From Sedimentisphaerales bacterium (GTDB taxonomy: Bacteria; Planctomycetota; Phycisphaerae; Sedimentisphaerales; Anaerohalosphaeraceae), in contig JAFGPC010000171.1 of NCBI GenBank assembly GCA_016926155.1, positions 1 to 64,000 of the forward strand: a stretch of 64,000 bases of DNA. The letters run 5' to 3'. The notes under the pieces are model-generated. The model was not told the origin of the DNA, searched no databases, and saw nothing but the letters and a program-made list of their open reading frames with translations. This document shows, one piece after another, positions 9,040-17,892 of this stretch. Position 1 is the first letter of the stretch, and the number at the start of each line of letters is the position of its first letter. A program made the translations under genes and the position numbers.

Positions 9040-11868
9040 CTACTGTCCCATAAGCCATTGCTCGGAAAGAACGCTCAGATCGAGGAGATTGACTTCTTTG
9101 TCTTTGTTAAGATCCGCCGCCGAATACTTCCGCAGATAGGGATAGGTCTGGTTTTGGCCGATATCCCAGACATTGACAAAATCCCACCCCGCCGACAGAA
9201 ACGTATCGATATCCTGCATCCGGGCGGTTGATAAGCCTGTTCCCCCGTCGCTTGTAGTCATTCCGGAAGTTTCAATATCCCAGAAACTATTGCTAACAAT
9301 ACTTCCCCCCCAATTCAAACCCACGAGACCGCCGACACCCCACTCACCGCTAACAGCAGCGGTACTGTAGCAGTCAATTACACTGCTTCCTATATCGTTC
9401 CAACCTACTAGACCACCAATAAGATTATCCCCTTCCATCGTCCCGGTGCTGTAGCATGAAGATATTATACCGAAGTTAAGACCTACGAGACCTCCAGAAG
9501 AGCGCTCTCCGGAGACCATGCTGGTACTGTAACTGGTAGTGATGTAACTAAGCGGCTGATTCCAACCAACAAGTGCTCCAACATAATGATTCCCATCAAT
9601 TGTGCTGGTGCAAAAACTGTCTGTGATAGTGCCCGAATTTATCGCAACGAGGCTGCCAATGTAAATACCTGTTCCATGGACCTCTGCTGTCTCCAGCCCC
9701 AAATTAGATATTATCGTTCCCGGCAATGTTTTTCCAAACAAACCTAAATGACTATCGCCCTGGATATGGAGATTATGAATTCTATTGTCATTACCATCAA
9801 ACTGTCCACGAAACCATGGTACAGGGGCTATCGACCATGTGGTTCCCGAAAGGTCCACGGATGCTTCCAGACGGTAGTGAGCACAAGGTTCATAGCATAC
9901 CTTTCCCAGATCCGTAGCGTCACGTAGAAGATAAGGTTTTTCGGCGGTTCCCAATCCTTCGGGCATTACCGGCCGGTTGCCGCTATGATAATGCAGTTGA
10001 GGATATTCACCTGCCGATATCTGCCAGTAATCACTAGTACCATTGACGGTTTCATTGGCACAATCCCATCCCTCATTCAGGAACTTATCAATCTGCTGGA
10101 TTAGCTCAGGAGTCAGACCTATACCCCCATCACTGTAAGGTCGTCCCGAACTTTTTACATCCCAAAAACATTTAGTTACGCTCCCCAAATTGACACCTAC
10201 AAGTCCACCACCAGAACCACCAACCCTGCCACTACTATGACTGGCGATGACATAGCCAACATAGTCATTTTGGCCAACGAGTCCGCCAAAATAATTACTT
10301 CCATTGACATAACTGGTGCTATTGCAGGAGATGATATTTCCGTCGTTAAAACCTGCAAGACCGCCAATATAAAGCCCTGTGCCAATCACTGAACCGTTAC
10401 TATTGCACAAACTAATACTGCCCCCCCAGTCATTAAAACCTGTAAGACCTCCAATATAATCATTGCCTGAAATTTTCCCATTGCTGTAATTTGCAATAAT
10501 GTTGCCGTGATTGTAACCTGCGAGACCACCGACGTAATCGTCGGTTCCATGGACCTCTATAGCTTCCAGGCCTATGTTGAAAATTTTTGCTCCTGATATT
10601 ACTCTTCCAAACAAACCCAGATGACCACCGCCCTGGATATGAAGATTGCGAATCACATGATCATTGCCGTCAAAGCGACCTCCAAAACATGGAACAGGGG
10701 CCATCAACCATGTGATCCCCGAAAGATCCACGGATGTTTCCATACGATAATGGGCGAGAGGCTCAAACCACACGGTTCCCAGATCGCGGGTATCCCGAAT
10801 CAAATAAGGCTGTTCGTAAGTTCCAAGCCCCTCCGGCATCACCGGATGGTTAGCACCACTGAAGTGCAATCGGGGATACTCATCTTCCGATATCTGCCAG
10901 TAATCACAGGTACCATTGGCAATTTCATCGGTAAAATCCCATCCTTCTTCCAGAAATGTATCAATCTGCTGCATTTGGTCTGTGGTCAGGCCTGTCCCCC
11001 CGGCACTGTCGAGTTGTCCGGAAATGTCCACATCCCAGAAACTCTTATTGATAGTGCCATATAAGTCAACACCCACAAGACCACCAGTCCTCGAATTCCC
11101 TGAAACCATGGCAGTACTGTAACACGTAGAAATACAGCCATCACAATTATACCCAATAAGCCCCCCGACATATTCAACTCCTGTGACCATTCCGGTACTG
11201 TAGCTTGCGCTGATACTGCTGCTCCAGTAATTGTAACCCACAAGCCCCCCGACAAAATCCTCACCTATAATAATGCTGTTACTGTAACACGTAGTGATGC
11301 TCCCTGAATTCCAGGCGATAAGGCCGCCAATATGATTTCTTCCACTGACTGTACCGGTGACATGACAATTACTGATTGTCCCTCCAGATGGATTATACTC
11401 CGAATCTCCATTGCTTCCGCACAGTCCTCCCACATACGGACCGTTCCCATGGATATCCACCTCTTCCAAACCTAAATTGAAAATCATAGCGGGTGACGCC
11501 AATTGTTCGAGTTGTCCAAACAGACCTAAAAAGTCGTACCCTTGGATCGTCAAATGCAGAATCTTGTGGCCATCTCCATTGAAGGTACCAGTAAAAGCAA
11601 TTCCTCTAAATTCTCCGCCTCTTCCAATTTGGGGAGCGATAACCGCCTTATCGAAAGTATACCCACTCAGGTCAATGTCATCGGTCAGGATGAAATGTTT
11701 GTCGTAGTCATCCGTGGTCTGGCCCAGGGCGATCAGGTCTTCAGCAGTGGCGATCCGGTAGGGATCGTCGATAGTGCCTGAGCCGCCGGAATAGGTGCCG
11801 GAAAGAGTAACAGGGGTACAAATCAGGATTAAAACGATCCCGCAGAGGATAATGTTTTTGTCAGGCAT
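9040..11868 (-). CDS. Secreted GLUG-repeat protein with C-terminal dockerin-like tail
   Basis: A 942-residue protein with a signal peptide (about residues 1-23) and three large homologous modules, each about 290-300 residues. Each module opens with a GLGTYEQPYLIRDTRDLG-type segment (DPYRIATAEDLIALG in the first) and the phrase LSG..W, continues with FDGNDH.IRNLHIQG, and then has many GLUG repeats of the type VGGLVGYN..GSI..CYSTG. Each module ends in the spacer TKCFWDVKSSG...GLT. GLUG repeats form beta-rich, possibly adhesive or carbohydrate-associated structures. The last 25 or so residues (AADLNKDKEVNLLDLSVLSEQWL) match a dockerin-like/EF-hand calcium loop. ATG at 11868 follows GGAGG at 6 bases. 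Extracellular location is inferred. Confidence 0.85.
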   Translation of the reverse strand: MPDKNIILCGIVLILICTPVTLSGTYSGGSGTIDDPYRIATAEDLIALGQTTDDYDKHFILTDDIDLSGYTFDKAVIAPQIGRGGEFRGIAFTGTFNGDGHKILHLTIQGYDFLGLFGQLEQLASPAMIFNLGLEEVDIHGNGPYVGGLCGSNGDSEYNPSGGTISNCHVTGTVSGRNHIGGLIAWNSGSITTCYSNSIIIGEDFVGGLVGYNYWSSSISASYSTGMVTGVEYVGGLIGYNCDGCISTCYSTAMVSGNSRTGGLVGVDLYGTINKSFWDVDISGQLDSAGGTGLTTDQMQQIDTFLEEGWDFTDEIANGTCDYWQISEDEYPRLHFSGANHPVMPEGLGTYEQPYLIRDTRDLGTVWFEPLAHYRMETSVDLSGITWLMAPVPCFGGRFDGNDHVIRNLHIQGGGHLGLFGRVISGAKIFNIGLEAIEVHGTDDYVGGLAGYNHGNIIANYSNGKISGNDYIGGLTGFNDWGGSISLCNSNGSVIGTGLYIGGLAGFNDGNIISCNSTSYVNGSNYFGGLVGQNDYVGYVIASHSSGRVGGSGGGLVGVNLGSVTKCFWDVKSSGRPYSDGGIGLTPELIQQIDKFLNEGWDCANETVNGTSDYWQISAGEYPQLHYHSGNRPVMPEGLGTAEKPYLLRDATDLGKVCYEPCAHYRLEASVDLSGTTWSIAPVPWFRGQFDGNDNRIHNLHIQGDSHLGLFGKTLPGTIISNLGLETAEVHGTGIYIGSLVAINSGTITDSFCTSTIDGNHYVGALVGWNQPLSYITTSYSTSMVSGERSSGGLVGLNFGIISSCYSTGTMEGDNLIGGLVGWNDIGSSVIDCYSTAAVSGEWGVGGLVGLNWGGSIVSNSFWDIETSGMTTSDGGTGLSTARMQDIDTFLSAGWDFVNVWDIGQNQTYPYLRKYSAADLNKDKEVNLLDLSVLSEQWLMGQ

Positions 11869-11965
11869 ACCAACCTCCGTGTTTCTCCTTGTTGACAGGA
11901 TTCATAAACCGGACGACATGATAACGGACAAACAGGACAGCAGGCAAGCATAAAGTTCATCGCCT

Positions 11966-12634
11966 ATGGTAAATAAAACATTGAAAATCGTAAATGATTA
12001 TCAGGGCCGACCCTACGACTGCCAACCGGGCCAGATGGTCACGTCATTAGCATCTATAAAGAAGCTTTGTGGAAAAGGTGTAACCATCCAAAATATACGA
12101 ACTTCACTCCACCGTTTTGAAAGGTTCGGATTTCTAACATACCAATCAACAAAGTCCAATCGGCTTATAACCATTTGTCATTGGGAGACTTGGCAGTGTG
12201 AAGAAACGCAAGCTAACAAAGCAACTAACAAACGGGTAACAAACGAGTCACAAACAGCCAACAAACACCTAACAACTAACAAGAAGGATAAGAATGAAAA
12301 GAAGGATAAGAAGAGAGAGGGGACAAAACGCGAGCGTTTTGCACCGCCCACGTTGGAGGAGATTCAATCCTTCATTCAACAGGAGAACTACGAGGTGGAT
12401 GGGGCCCAGTTTTATCACTACTACCAGGCCAACGGCTGGCAGGTCGGGCGTGTGCCGATGCGGTCGTGGCAGGCCGCCGTAGCCAAGTGGCACCACAGCA
12501 GCCGCCGACCGAAGAAGAAAACCGCCATGGAAATACTGGAGGAGGATGACTGTGAACAAGAGGCTAACGATTGTCATGCCGGGCTTGACCCGGCATCCAG
12601 AACGACACCATATGATCTACATGCTCAAACCTAG
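11966..12634 (+). pseudogene. N-terminally truncated phage replisome organiser-like gene
   Basis: The frame encodes about 222 residues that look like the middle and end of a phage replication organiser of the DnaD/replication-protein-O type. They show PGQMVTSLASIKKLCG and the winged-helix stretch FERFGFLTYQSTKSNRLITICHWETWQ, a Lys/Asn/Thr-rich linker, and the C-terminal FAPPTLEEIQSFIQQENYEV...FYHYYQANGWQVG...MRSWQAAVAKW. Family members normally have about 40 further N-terminal residues with the first helix of the winged helix. These are absent, and no strong ribosome site precedes the ATG. The last 20 or so codons lie inside an inverted-repeat element, giving the sequence CHAGLDPASR. No other phage genes are nearby, so this is probably a remnant. 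Confidence 0.6.
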
Positions 12635-12661
12635 ATCCCGGCTCAAGGCCGGGATGACAAT
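12570..12661. repeat. 92-bp inverted-repeat (MITE/REP-like) element
   Basis: Two 31-bp arms (12570-12600 and 12631-12661) are inverted copies with a few mismatches, separated by 30 bp. Each arm holds its own small GC-rich palindrome (GCCGGGCTTGACCCGGC in the left arm). Translated, the left arm gives CHAGLDPAS, which is common in databases as a spurious peptide from dispersed palindromes. The element covers the 3' end of the phage-like gene, whose stop lies in the right arm. Confidence 0.75.
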
Positions 12662-12723
12662 GGGAGCCCGGATGGCAGCGTATTTCGAAAGGAAAGTAAA
12701 TCATCAAAGTGGAGGTAAATCTC

Positions 12724-12751
12724 TTGATTTTCAGGGGGAATCTGGTATAAT
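12724..12751 (+). promoter_or_regulatory. Sigma-70-type promoter upstream of the Gfo/Idh/MocA gene
   Basis: A -35 box TTGATT (12724-12729) is followed after 16 bases by a consensus -10 box TATAAT (12746-12751). It would give a leader of about 190 bases before the oxidoreductase ATG at 12951. Confidence 0.6.
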
Positions 12752-12950
12752 ACCCGCCGATGTGGGCCGATGAGTCCAACAGGAGGCAGATCACAGGAGG
12801 ATATTCAATTTTCGAGTTTCGGCTTTTCCTTGTATCAAAGCCAAAGCACCCTCTCTAAAAGGCGGGTGGGAATGGATTTGTTTACAGATCAAGGAAATGG
12901 TACAATGTCGGGCCGATGGAAATAACCTGTATCCAGTGGAGGATGTAGCC
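12752..12950 (+). other. Long leader before the oxidoreductase gene
   Basis: Between the promoter and the ATG at 12951 there are two AGGAGG-like motifs (around 12780 and 12796). There is also a 32-codon open frame (12760-12858) that starts almost at the predicted transcription start. I recognise no riboswitch fold, and the small frame has no family resemblance. It may simply be untranslated leader. Confidence 0.35.
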
Positions 12951-14201
12951 ATGGGTAAGGACTGTTCGCGACGAACGTTTATGAAAGGCGCTGTTGCCGG
13001 CGGCACGGTAATGGCGATGTCGGCGCTGAGCTATTCGCGGGTAATCGGGGCCAACGACCGGGTTTCGGTCGGTATCATTGGCTGCGGCAGCCGGGGGCGT
13101 GACGCCCATATGAAAGGCGTGCATGCCCACGCCAAATCCCAGAATATGGAAATCACCGCAGTCTGCGATCCGTGGCGGATTGCCCGTGAGACGGCAAGCA
13201 ACATGGCTAAGGAATGGTACGGCAAGCCCGCCCGCATGTTTTCCTCCTATCGCGAGCTGCTGGCGCTTAAGGACGTCGATGCGGTAATGATCGCTTCCTG
13301 CGACCACCAGCATACGATGCACCTGAAAGCCGCGGCCGAAGCGGGCAAGCATGTCTACTGTGAAAAGCCTCTGGCCCGGTATATGGATCGACTCAACGCC
13401 GCCTATGATGCGGTTAAGAAAGCCGGCGTGACCGTACAGATCGGCACCCAGCTTCGTTCGCTGCCCAGCTTTACAGGCTGCCGCAAGTTGTATCAGACGG
13501 GCATTCTGGGCAAGGTCGGACGGATCGAGCAATGCCGCAACGGTGAACGGCCGTACTGGTACGGGTATGTAAAGGATGTCAAGGCCGAGGACCTCGACTG
13601 GAAGGAATTTCTGGCCGATCAGCCGATGCGTCCGTTCGATCCGGTGCTGTATTCCGGCTGGTACGGATACCGCGATTTCTCCGACGGGCCGGTGCCGGGA
13701 CTGGCAAGCCACTTCATCGACCTGGTGCATTACATCACCGGGGCCGAGTTCCCCAAAAGCTGCGTTTCGCTGGGCGGGACATTCACGTGGAAGGATGAGC
13801 ACCACTTTACCTGTCCGGATCATGTACAGGCCCTGTGGATCTATCCGGAGGAGTTCATGGTCAGTTATTCGACCAACTTCGGAAACGGCAGCGGCAACAG
13901 CTTTAAAATATTCGGAGATGCCGGCGTGATGGATATGGTGACTTGGACAGCGCCGTTTATCACCGCGGAGGGCGGGCCGAAACGACGCGGCGAGATTCGC
14001 GGAAAGCTGCCGGTCGAGGATGTGCCCATGCCTGATCATTTTCTGGACTGGCTTCAGTGCATCCGCAGCGGCAAGACGCCCAACGCCTCGATCGATGCGG
14101 GCTATCAGCATGCGGTCGCCTGTATCATGGCGGTGCGAGCCTATGATACGGGAAAGCGTATGATTTTCGATAAGGCCAAACGCGAGATCCGCGAAGGGTA
14201 A
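12951..14201 (+). CDS. Gfo/Idh/MocA family oxidoreductase with Tat-type signal
   Basis: A 416-residue NAD(P)-dependent oxidoreductase. The N-terminus has a twin-arginine signal (SRRTFMKGAVAGG, then a hydrophobic run), so export in folded form is likely. The Rossmann domain shows VGIIGCGSRG near residue 40 and the family EKPLAR motif near residue 140. The C-terminal alpha/beta domain follows, with GLASHFIDLVHYITG and a final DAGYQHAVACIMAV helix. Start: ATG at 12951 with TGGAGGA 7 bases upstream; a longer frame from 12897 would spoil the signal peptide. Such proteins in planctomycetes usually act on sugars or sugar alcohols. The SMP-30 gene follows after 52 bases, suggesting a joint role in sugar oxidation. 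Confidence 0.88.
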   Translation: MGKDCSRRTFMKGAVAGGTVMAMSALSYSRVIGANDRVSVGIIGCGSRGRDAHMKGVHAHAKSQNMEITAVCDPWRIARETASNMAKEWYGKPARMFSSYRELLALKDVDAVMIASCDHQHTMHLKAAAEAGKHVYCEKPLARYMDRLNAAYDAVKKAGVTVQIGTQLRSLPSFTGCRKLYQTGILGKVGRIEQCRNGERPYWYGYVKDVKAEDLDWKEFLADQPMRPFDPVLYSGWYGYRDFSDGPVPGLASHFIDLVHYITGAEFPKSCVSLGGTFTWKDEHHFTCPDHVQALWIYPEEFMVSYSTNFGNGSGNSFKIFGDAGVMDMVTWTAPFITAEGGPKRRGEIRGKLPVEDVPMPDHFLDWLQCIRSGKTPNASIDAGYQHAVACIMAVRAYDTGKRMIFDKAKREIREG

Positions 14202-14253
14202 ACCATATGAGAGGTTAGAGAAGAATAACCCATTTGAATCAGGAGGATTTACC

Positions 14254-15153
14254 ATGACAAGTCGATGGAGAATGCTGATCGCGGTGTTGGGGGTGGTGAT
14301 CGCAGGTTGTCAGACGGGGACGGAAATAACCGCCGAACAAACCGGACCGGTAACCATCCCGGGAGCGACGGTTACGAAACTGGCCGACGGATTCGGATTT
14401 ACCGAAGGGCCGGCGGCGGACAAGGCGGGGAACGTGTACTTCACTGACATTCCCAACGATCGGATTCATCAATGGTCGCTCGACGGCAAACTGAGCGTCT
14501 ATAAGATCAAAACCGGCGGAGCCAACGGGCTGTTCTTCGACAAGAAAGGCAACCTGCTGGCCTGTGCGGGGGGCAACCGGATGCTGCTGATATATCCGCC
14601 CAACGAGGGTACTACACAGGTCCTGGCCGACGAATTCGAAGGAAAGAAGCTGAACAGCCCCAATGACCTGTGGATTGATCCGAAGGGCGGAGTATATTTT
14701 ACCGATCCTCGATACGGCAACCGGGACAATATGGAAATGGGCGAGCATGTGTATTACCTTCTGCCGAACCAGGCGGGCCTGATCCGTGTGATCGACGACA
14801 TGACCCGGCCCAATGGTGTGATCGGCACGCCCGATGGAAAGACTCTGTATGTGGCCGACCAGGGCGAGGGTAAGGTGTATAAATACAGGATTAAACCGGA
14901 CGGCACGCTTGGTAACAAGGCACTGTTCGTCGAGAGCGGCTGTGACGGCATGACGATGGATGAGAGAGGCAATGTGTATATTACCGCTGATGCGGTACTG
15001 GTCTACAGCCCGGCAGGTGGGCTGGTCGAAAAGATCGAAGTGCCCGAACGGCCGGCGAATGTATGCTTCGGCGGATCGGACCGACGAATGTTGTTTATCA
15101 CGGCGCGTACGGGATTCTATGCGATTCCGGTGCGGGTCAAGGGAGCCTATTAA
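14254..15153 (+). CDS. SMP-30/gluconolactonase-like lipoprotein
   Basis: A 299-residue beta-propeller protein of the SMP-30/gluconolactonase/LRE family. The signal ends in a lipobox VIAGC, with the lipidated Cys at residue 19. The propeller carries GFTEGPA (metal-binding Glu), a TDIPNDRI strand, SPNDLWIDPKGGVYFTDPRYG and CDGMTMDERGNVY (metal-binding Asp). The family hydrolyses sugar lactones to the open acid. ATG at 14254 follows AGGAGG at about 6 bases. It is the likely next step after the upstream oxidoreductase. A close paralogue lies at 17893-18780. Confidence 0.88.
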   Translation: MTSRWRMLIAVLGVVIAGCQTGTEITAEQTGPVTIPGATVTKLADGFGFTEGPAADKAGNVYFTDIPNDRIHQWSLDGKLSVYKIKTGGANGLFFDKKGNLLACAGGNRMLLIYPPNEGTTQVLADEFEGKKLNSPNDLWIDPKGGVYFTDPRYGNRDNMEMGEHVYYLLPNQAGLIRVIDDMTRPNGVIGTPDGKTLYVADQGEGKVYKYRIKPDGTLGNKALFVESGCDGMTMDERGNVYITADAVLVYSPAGGLVEKIEVPERPANVCFGGSDRRMLFITARTGFYAIPVRVKGAY

Positions 15154-15211
15154 TTTTATCGTTGTTTTGTGAAACACGGATTGACAGCCGGGGGAAATGT
15201 AAGGATCTACA

Positions 15212-17857
15212 ATGCGGAAACTTCAGGTGTTGTTCATGGTTCTGGTTTGGGCAGGGGGAGTATATGCAGTCAATGAGGTGGAAGAGTTAATCCAGCAATT
15301 AAAAGACCGCGATGCCATGGTTAAGTGCGATGCGGCCGAGAAACTGGGAGGACTGGGAGACAGGCGTGCGGTTCAGCCTTTGATCGAACTGCTCGAGGAT
15401 ACCTCCGGATCGATCGGCGGAGGAAATGTTCGGCCAACGACTCGACAAGAAGTCGATACACCCGAGGACAGCGCGAAAGAAATAGTAAAAGCGGCAAAGT
15501 TGAAGGTGGCTCGAGCGACCTTGAGACCGCTTCCGGTAAACAATACGGACACAACCTTGTTGAGATCTTATCTTACAGGTCTAAAGAGCAGGGATATTAC
15601 AACACGGATCAGAGTGGCAGAGGAACTGGGGAAATTGCGCGATGTCCGGGCGGTCCCTGCGCTGTTGGAGGTTTTGAACGAAAGGGATATGACCGGCCGC
15701 ACCCACGAAGCAGCAATTGTCGCGCTGGGCGAGATTGGCGATCCGCGCGCTTTTGATGTAATCATTGCACGACTGAATCCGCATATGCCTAGTGATGCCG
15801 TACCGGTGGTAATCGCATTGGGCAAACTCGGCGATCCCCGAGCGATCGAGCCTCTGGTTATGGTTGCCAAATCAAATTCGTTTGCCGAGGAAGAGGCGGT
15901 CAAGGCTATCGCGGCGATTGGAACGAGTTACGGAGTGAAGGCCTTGAATTCGTTTATCTCCCCCACCTCGAACGAAGAGGAAAGCAACGAATTTGAATCG
16001 CGTTCTTTTCAACCCAGGGAAGCAGAGTCTGCCGAAGAAAGGATGCAAAGAATACGAGAACAAATGGAACGCAGCAGAGAGTTGCGCAGCAGAACTCGAC
16101 CTTCGAGAATACCCTCAAGAGATATCAACGGTCGAACCACACGGGACCGGACACCCCGAAACACTCCCCCGAGCTTTTCGCAGTTCAATTCCGATTATCC
16201 GCTGGAAGAGAAAGCAAAAGAGGCGTTGGCTTCACTGGGTTTCAGCCATGGGCTGGAGCCATTACTGGAACTTCTAAAGCATGAGGATCCCAAAGTCCGC
16301 GAGCTTGCCGCCGATGCGTTGGGTGAGATAGGTGATCCTGTCGCACAGAAGGCCTTGAAAGCGGCCACAGCCGATAGCGATTCGGATGCCGGGAGTGCGG
16401 CAAGAGAAGCCCTGGCCCGGTCCAGCAGGGATATCAGTGTACGGGGGACGCAGGAGAGTATGGATGCAGCGGTTCGGATGGCTGCGGCCGAGGCTCTGGG
16501 CAAGATCGGTGATCCCAGCGCCGTGATGCCGCTGGTCCGCACTATGAATGATGATAATGAGCTGGTCGCGAAAGCCGCAGCCAAAGCGATCGGGAGCATG
16601 AAAAGTACGGCGGCGATGCGACCATTTCAAATGGCGTTGTATGATCGGAATGTCGATGTATGTAAGGATGCCGTGAGAAAGCTGGGCATGATCGGTTCAG
16701 ATCAGGCAATATCGCTTCTTGCACGGGCTACAAAGCATGGCGATCTTTTCGTGCGGCAGGAAGTAGCCGCTGCGCTGGGCAAAAGCGGCAATCCCCTTGC
16801 GACCAAACCTTTGGTTGCAATGCTGTCGGATCGGATGGTGCAGAACGACGTGATCGACGCTTTGGGGGAATCCCGCGATCCGTCGGCGGTCACACCTTTA
16901 CTGGCGCTGCTGAAGGATAACTCAACCCGGAAAGAGGCAGTCGTCGCCCTCCAGAAAATCGGTGACAAACGTGCCGTGGAACCGTTAATTGAGGTTCTCA
17001 AATCCAATGATCCGTTTACCATCTCCGAGACAATTGCTGCGCTGCGGGATCTGGGTGATAAACGGGCGATTGAACCCTTAATGAACGTGGCTCGTACAGA
17101 GAACAAATTCACACAGGACAAGGCCAGGGCGGCGCTGTTGGCGTTCGGTGATCTCGCGGCGGCTCCGGTGTTTGTCGAGGAATTGGAGAAAAACACCTTC
17201 ACGCGAAAAGAGACTCTGGCCGGTTTGACTCAGCTTGGCTGGAAACCGGTGACTGATAAGGAGAAAGTCCTTGTCATGGTTACCAACGAACAGTGGGATG
17301 CTCTTGAGCGGATGGGGCAGTCGGCAGTCGATCCCCTGCTCGAAGAGTTCAACAGAAAAGGAGGTCGTGACACTCGGGAAATCGCCCGTGTGCTGGGACA
17401 GATCGGCGACAGACGCGTGGTTCCGATTCTGGCAAAACGAATGAACAGCTTCGGCGGAGCGGATGTCGTTGCCCGTCCCCTCGATAAGCTCGGGTGGAAA
17501 CCCTCGACATTTGAAGAGGAGATATACTCTTTAAGCGGCACCGGAGACATTGCCAGGATCCGAAGTCTGTGGAAGAGCAACCCCAAGGTCAGGCAGCTGT
17601 TTATGAAAGCGCTGAACGAGGAAAGCCCGGCGACGATTACAAGTAAATTGATCAGCCTGGGAATGGATGATACGATAAGCCCGATGATTAGCAAGCTGAA
17701 CAGCCTTCCGAAAGGGGATGAATCCTTGTCGGTTGTGAATATCTTTTTCGACTCCGGTAACAAGCAGCTTGTCGATGCAGCCAATGCCTGTTGTCAGAAG
17801 CATGGTTATGAAGTTATGGAAATCCCGGGTTTCGGTTCGGGATCGTGGGGCAGATAA
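15212..17857 (+). CDS. Exported HEAT-repeat (PBS-lyase-type) protein
   Basis: An 881-residue protein with a signal peptide (MRKLQVLFMVLVWAGGVYA) followed by HEAT/PBS-lyase repeats of about 30 residues, for example AAEKLGGLGDRRAVQPLIELL and AAEALGKIGDPSAVMPLVRTM. They are tightly packed in three blocks. A disordered Arg/Ser/Pro/Thr stretch near residues 250-330 (RIREQMERSRELRSRTRPSR region) interrupts the array. Later repeats are more divergent, including a WKPVTDKEKV-type insertion seen twice. HEAT solenoids bind proteins; no catalytic site is seen. AAGGAT precedes the ATG. It lies between two lactonase genes on the same strand, probably in one operon. Confidence 0.85.
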   Translation: MRKLQVLFMVLVWAGGVYAVNEVEELIQQLKDRDAMVKCDAAEKLGGLGDRRAVQPLIELLEDTSGSIGGGNVRPTTRQEVDTPEDSAKEIVKAAKLKVARATLRPLPVNNTDTTLLRSYLTGLKSRDITTRIRVAEELGKLRDVRAVPALLEVLNERDMTGRTHEAAIVALGEIGDPRAFDVIIARLNPHMPSDAVPVVIALGKLGDPRAIEPLVMVAKSNSFAEEEAVKAIAAIGTSYGVKALNSFISPTSNEEESNEFESRSFQPREAESAEERMQRIREQMERSRELRSRTRPSRIPSRDINGRTTRDRTPRNTPPSFSQFNSDYPLEEKAKEALASLGFSHGLEPLLELLKHEDPKVRELAADALGEIGDPVAQKALKAATADSDSDAGSAAREALARSSRDISVRGTQESMDAAVRMAAAEALGKIGDPSAVMPLVRTMNDDNELVAKAAAKAIGSMKSTAAMRPFQMALYDRNVDVCKDAVRKLGMIGSDQAISLLARATKHGDLFVRQEVAAALGKSGNPLATKPLVAMLSDRMVQNDVIDALGESRDPSAVTPLLALLKDNSTRKEAVVALQKIGDKRAVEPLIEVLKSNDPFTISETIAALRDLGDKRAIEPLMNVARTENKFTQDKARAALLAFGDLAAAPVFVEELEKNTFTRKETLAGLTQLGWKPVTDKEKVLVMVTNEQWDALERMGQSAVDPLLEEFNRKGGRDTREIARVLGQIGDRRVVPILAKRMNSFGGADVVARPLDKLGWKPSTFEEEIYSLSGTGDIARIRSLWKSNPKVRQLFMKALNEESPATITSKLISLGMDDTISPMISKLNSLPKGDESLSVVNIFFDSGNKQLVDAANACCQKHGYEVMEIPGFGSGSWGR

Positions 17858-17892
17858 TGGTGAGAAAATGCATTTTTTGTCGGAGAATTACG

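Noticed and set aside
12760-12858. 32-codon frame starting near the predicted transcription start
   Set aside because: Leaderless translation cannot be shown from sequence, and the peptide has no resemblance to known leader peptides.
12882-14255. Long minus-strand open frame of 457 codons opposite the oxidoreductase gene
   Set aside because: It is antisense to a gene with intact Rossmann and EKP motifs. The frame has no family resemblance and arises from high-GC codon use.
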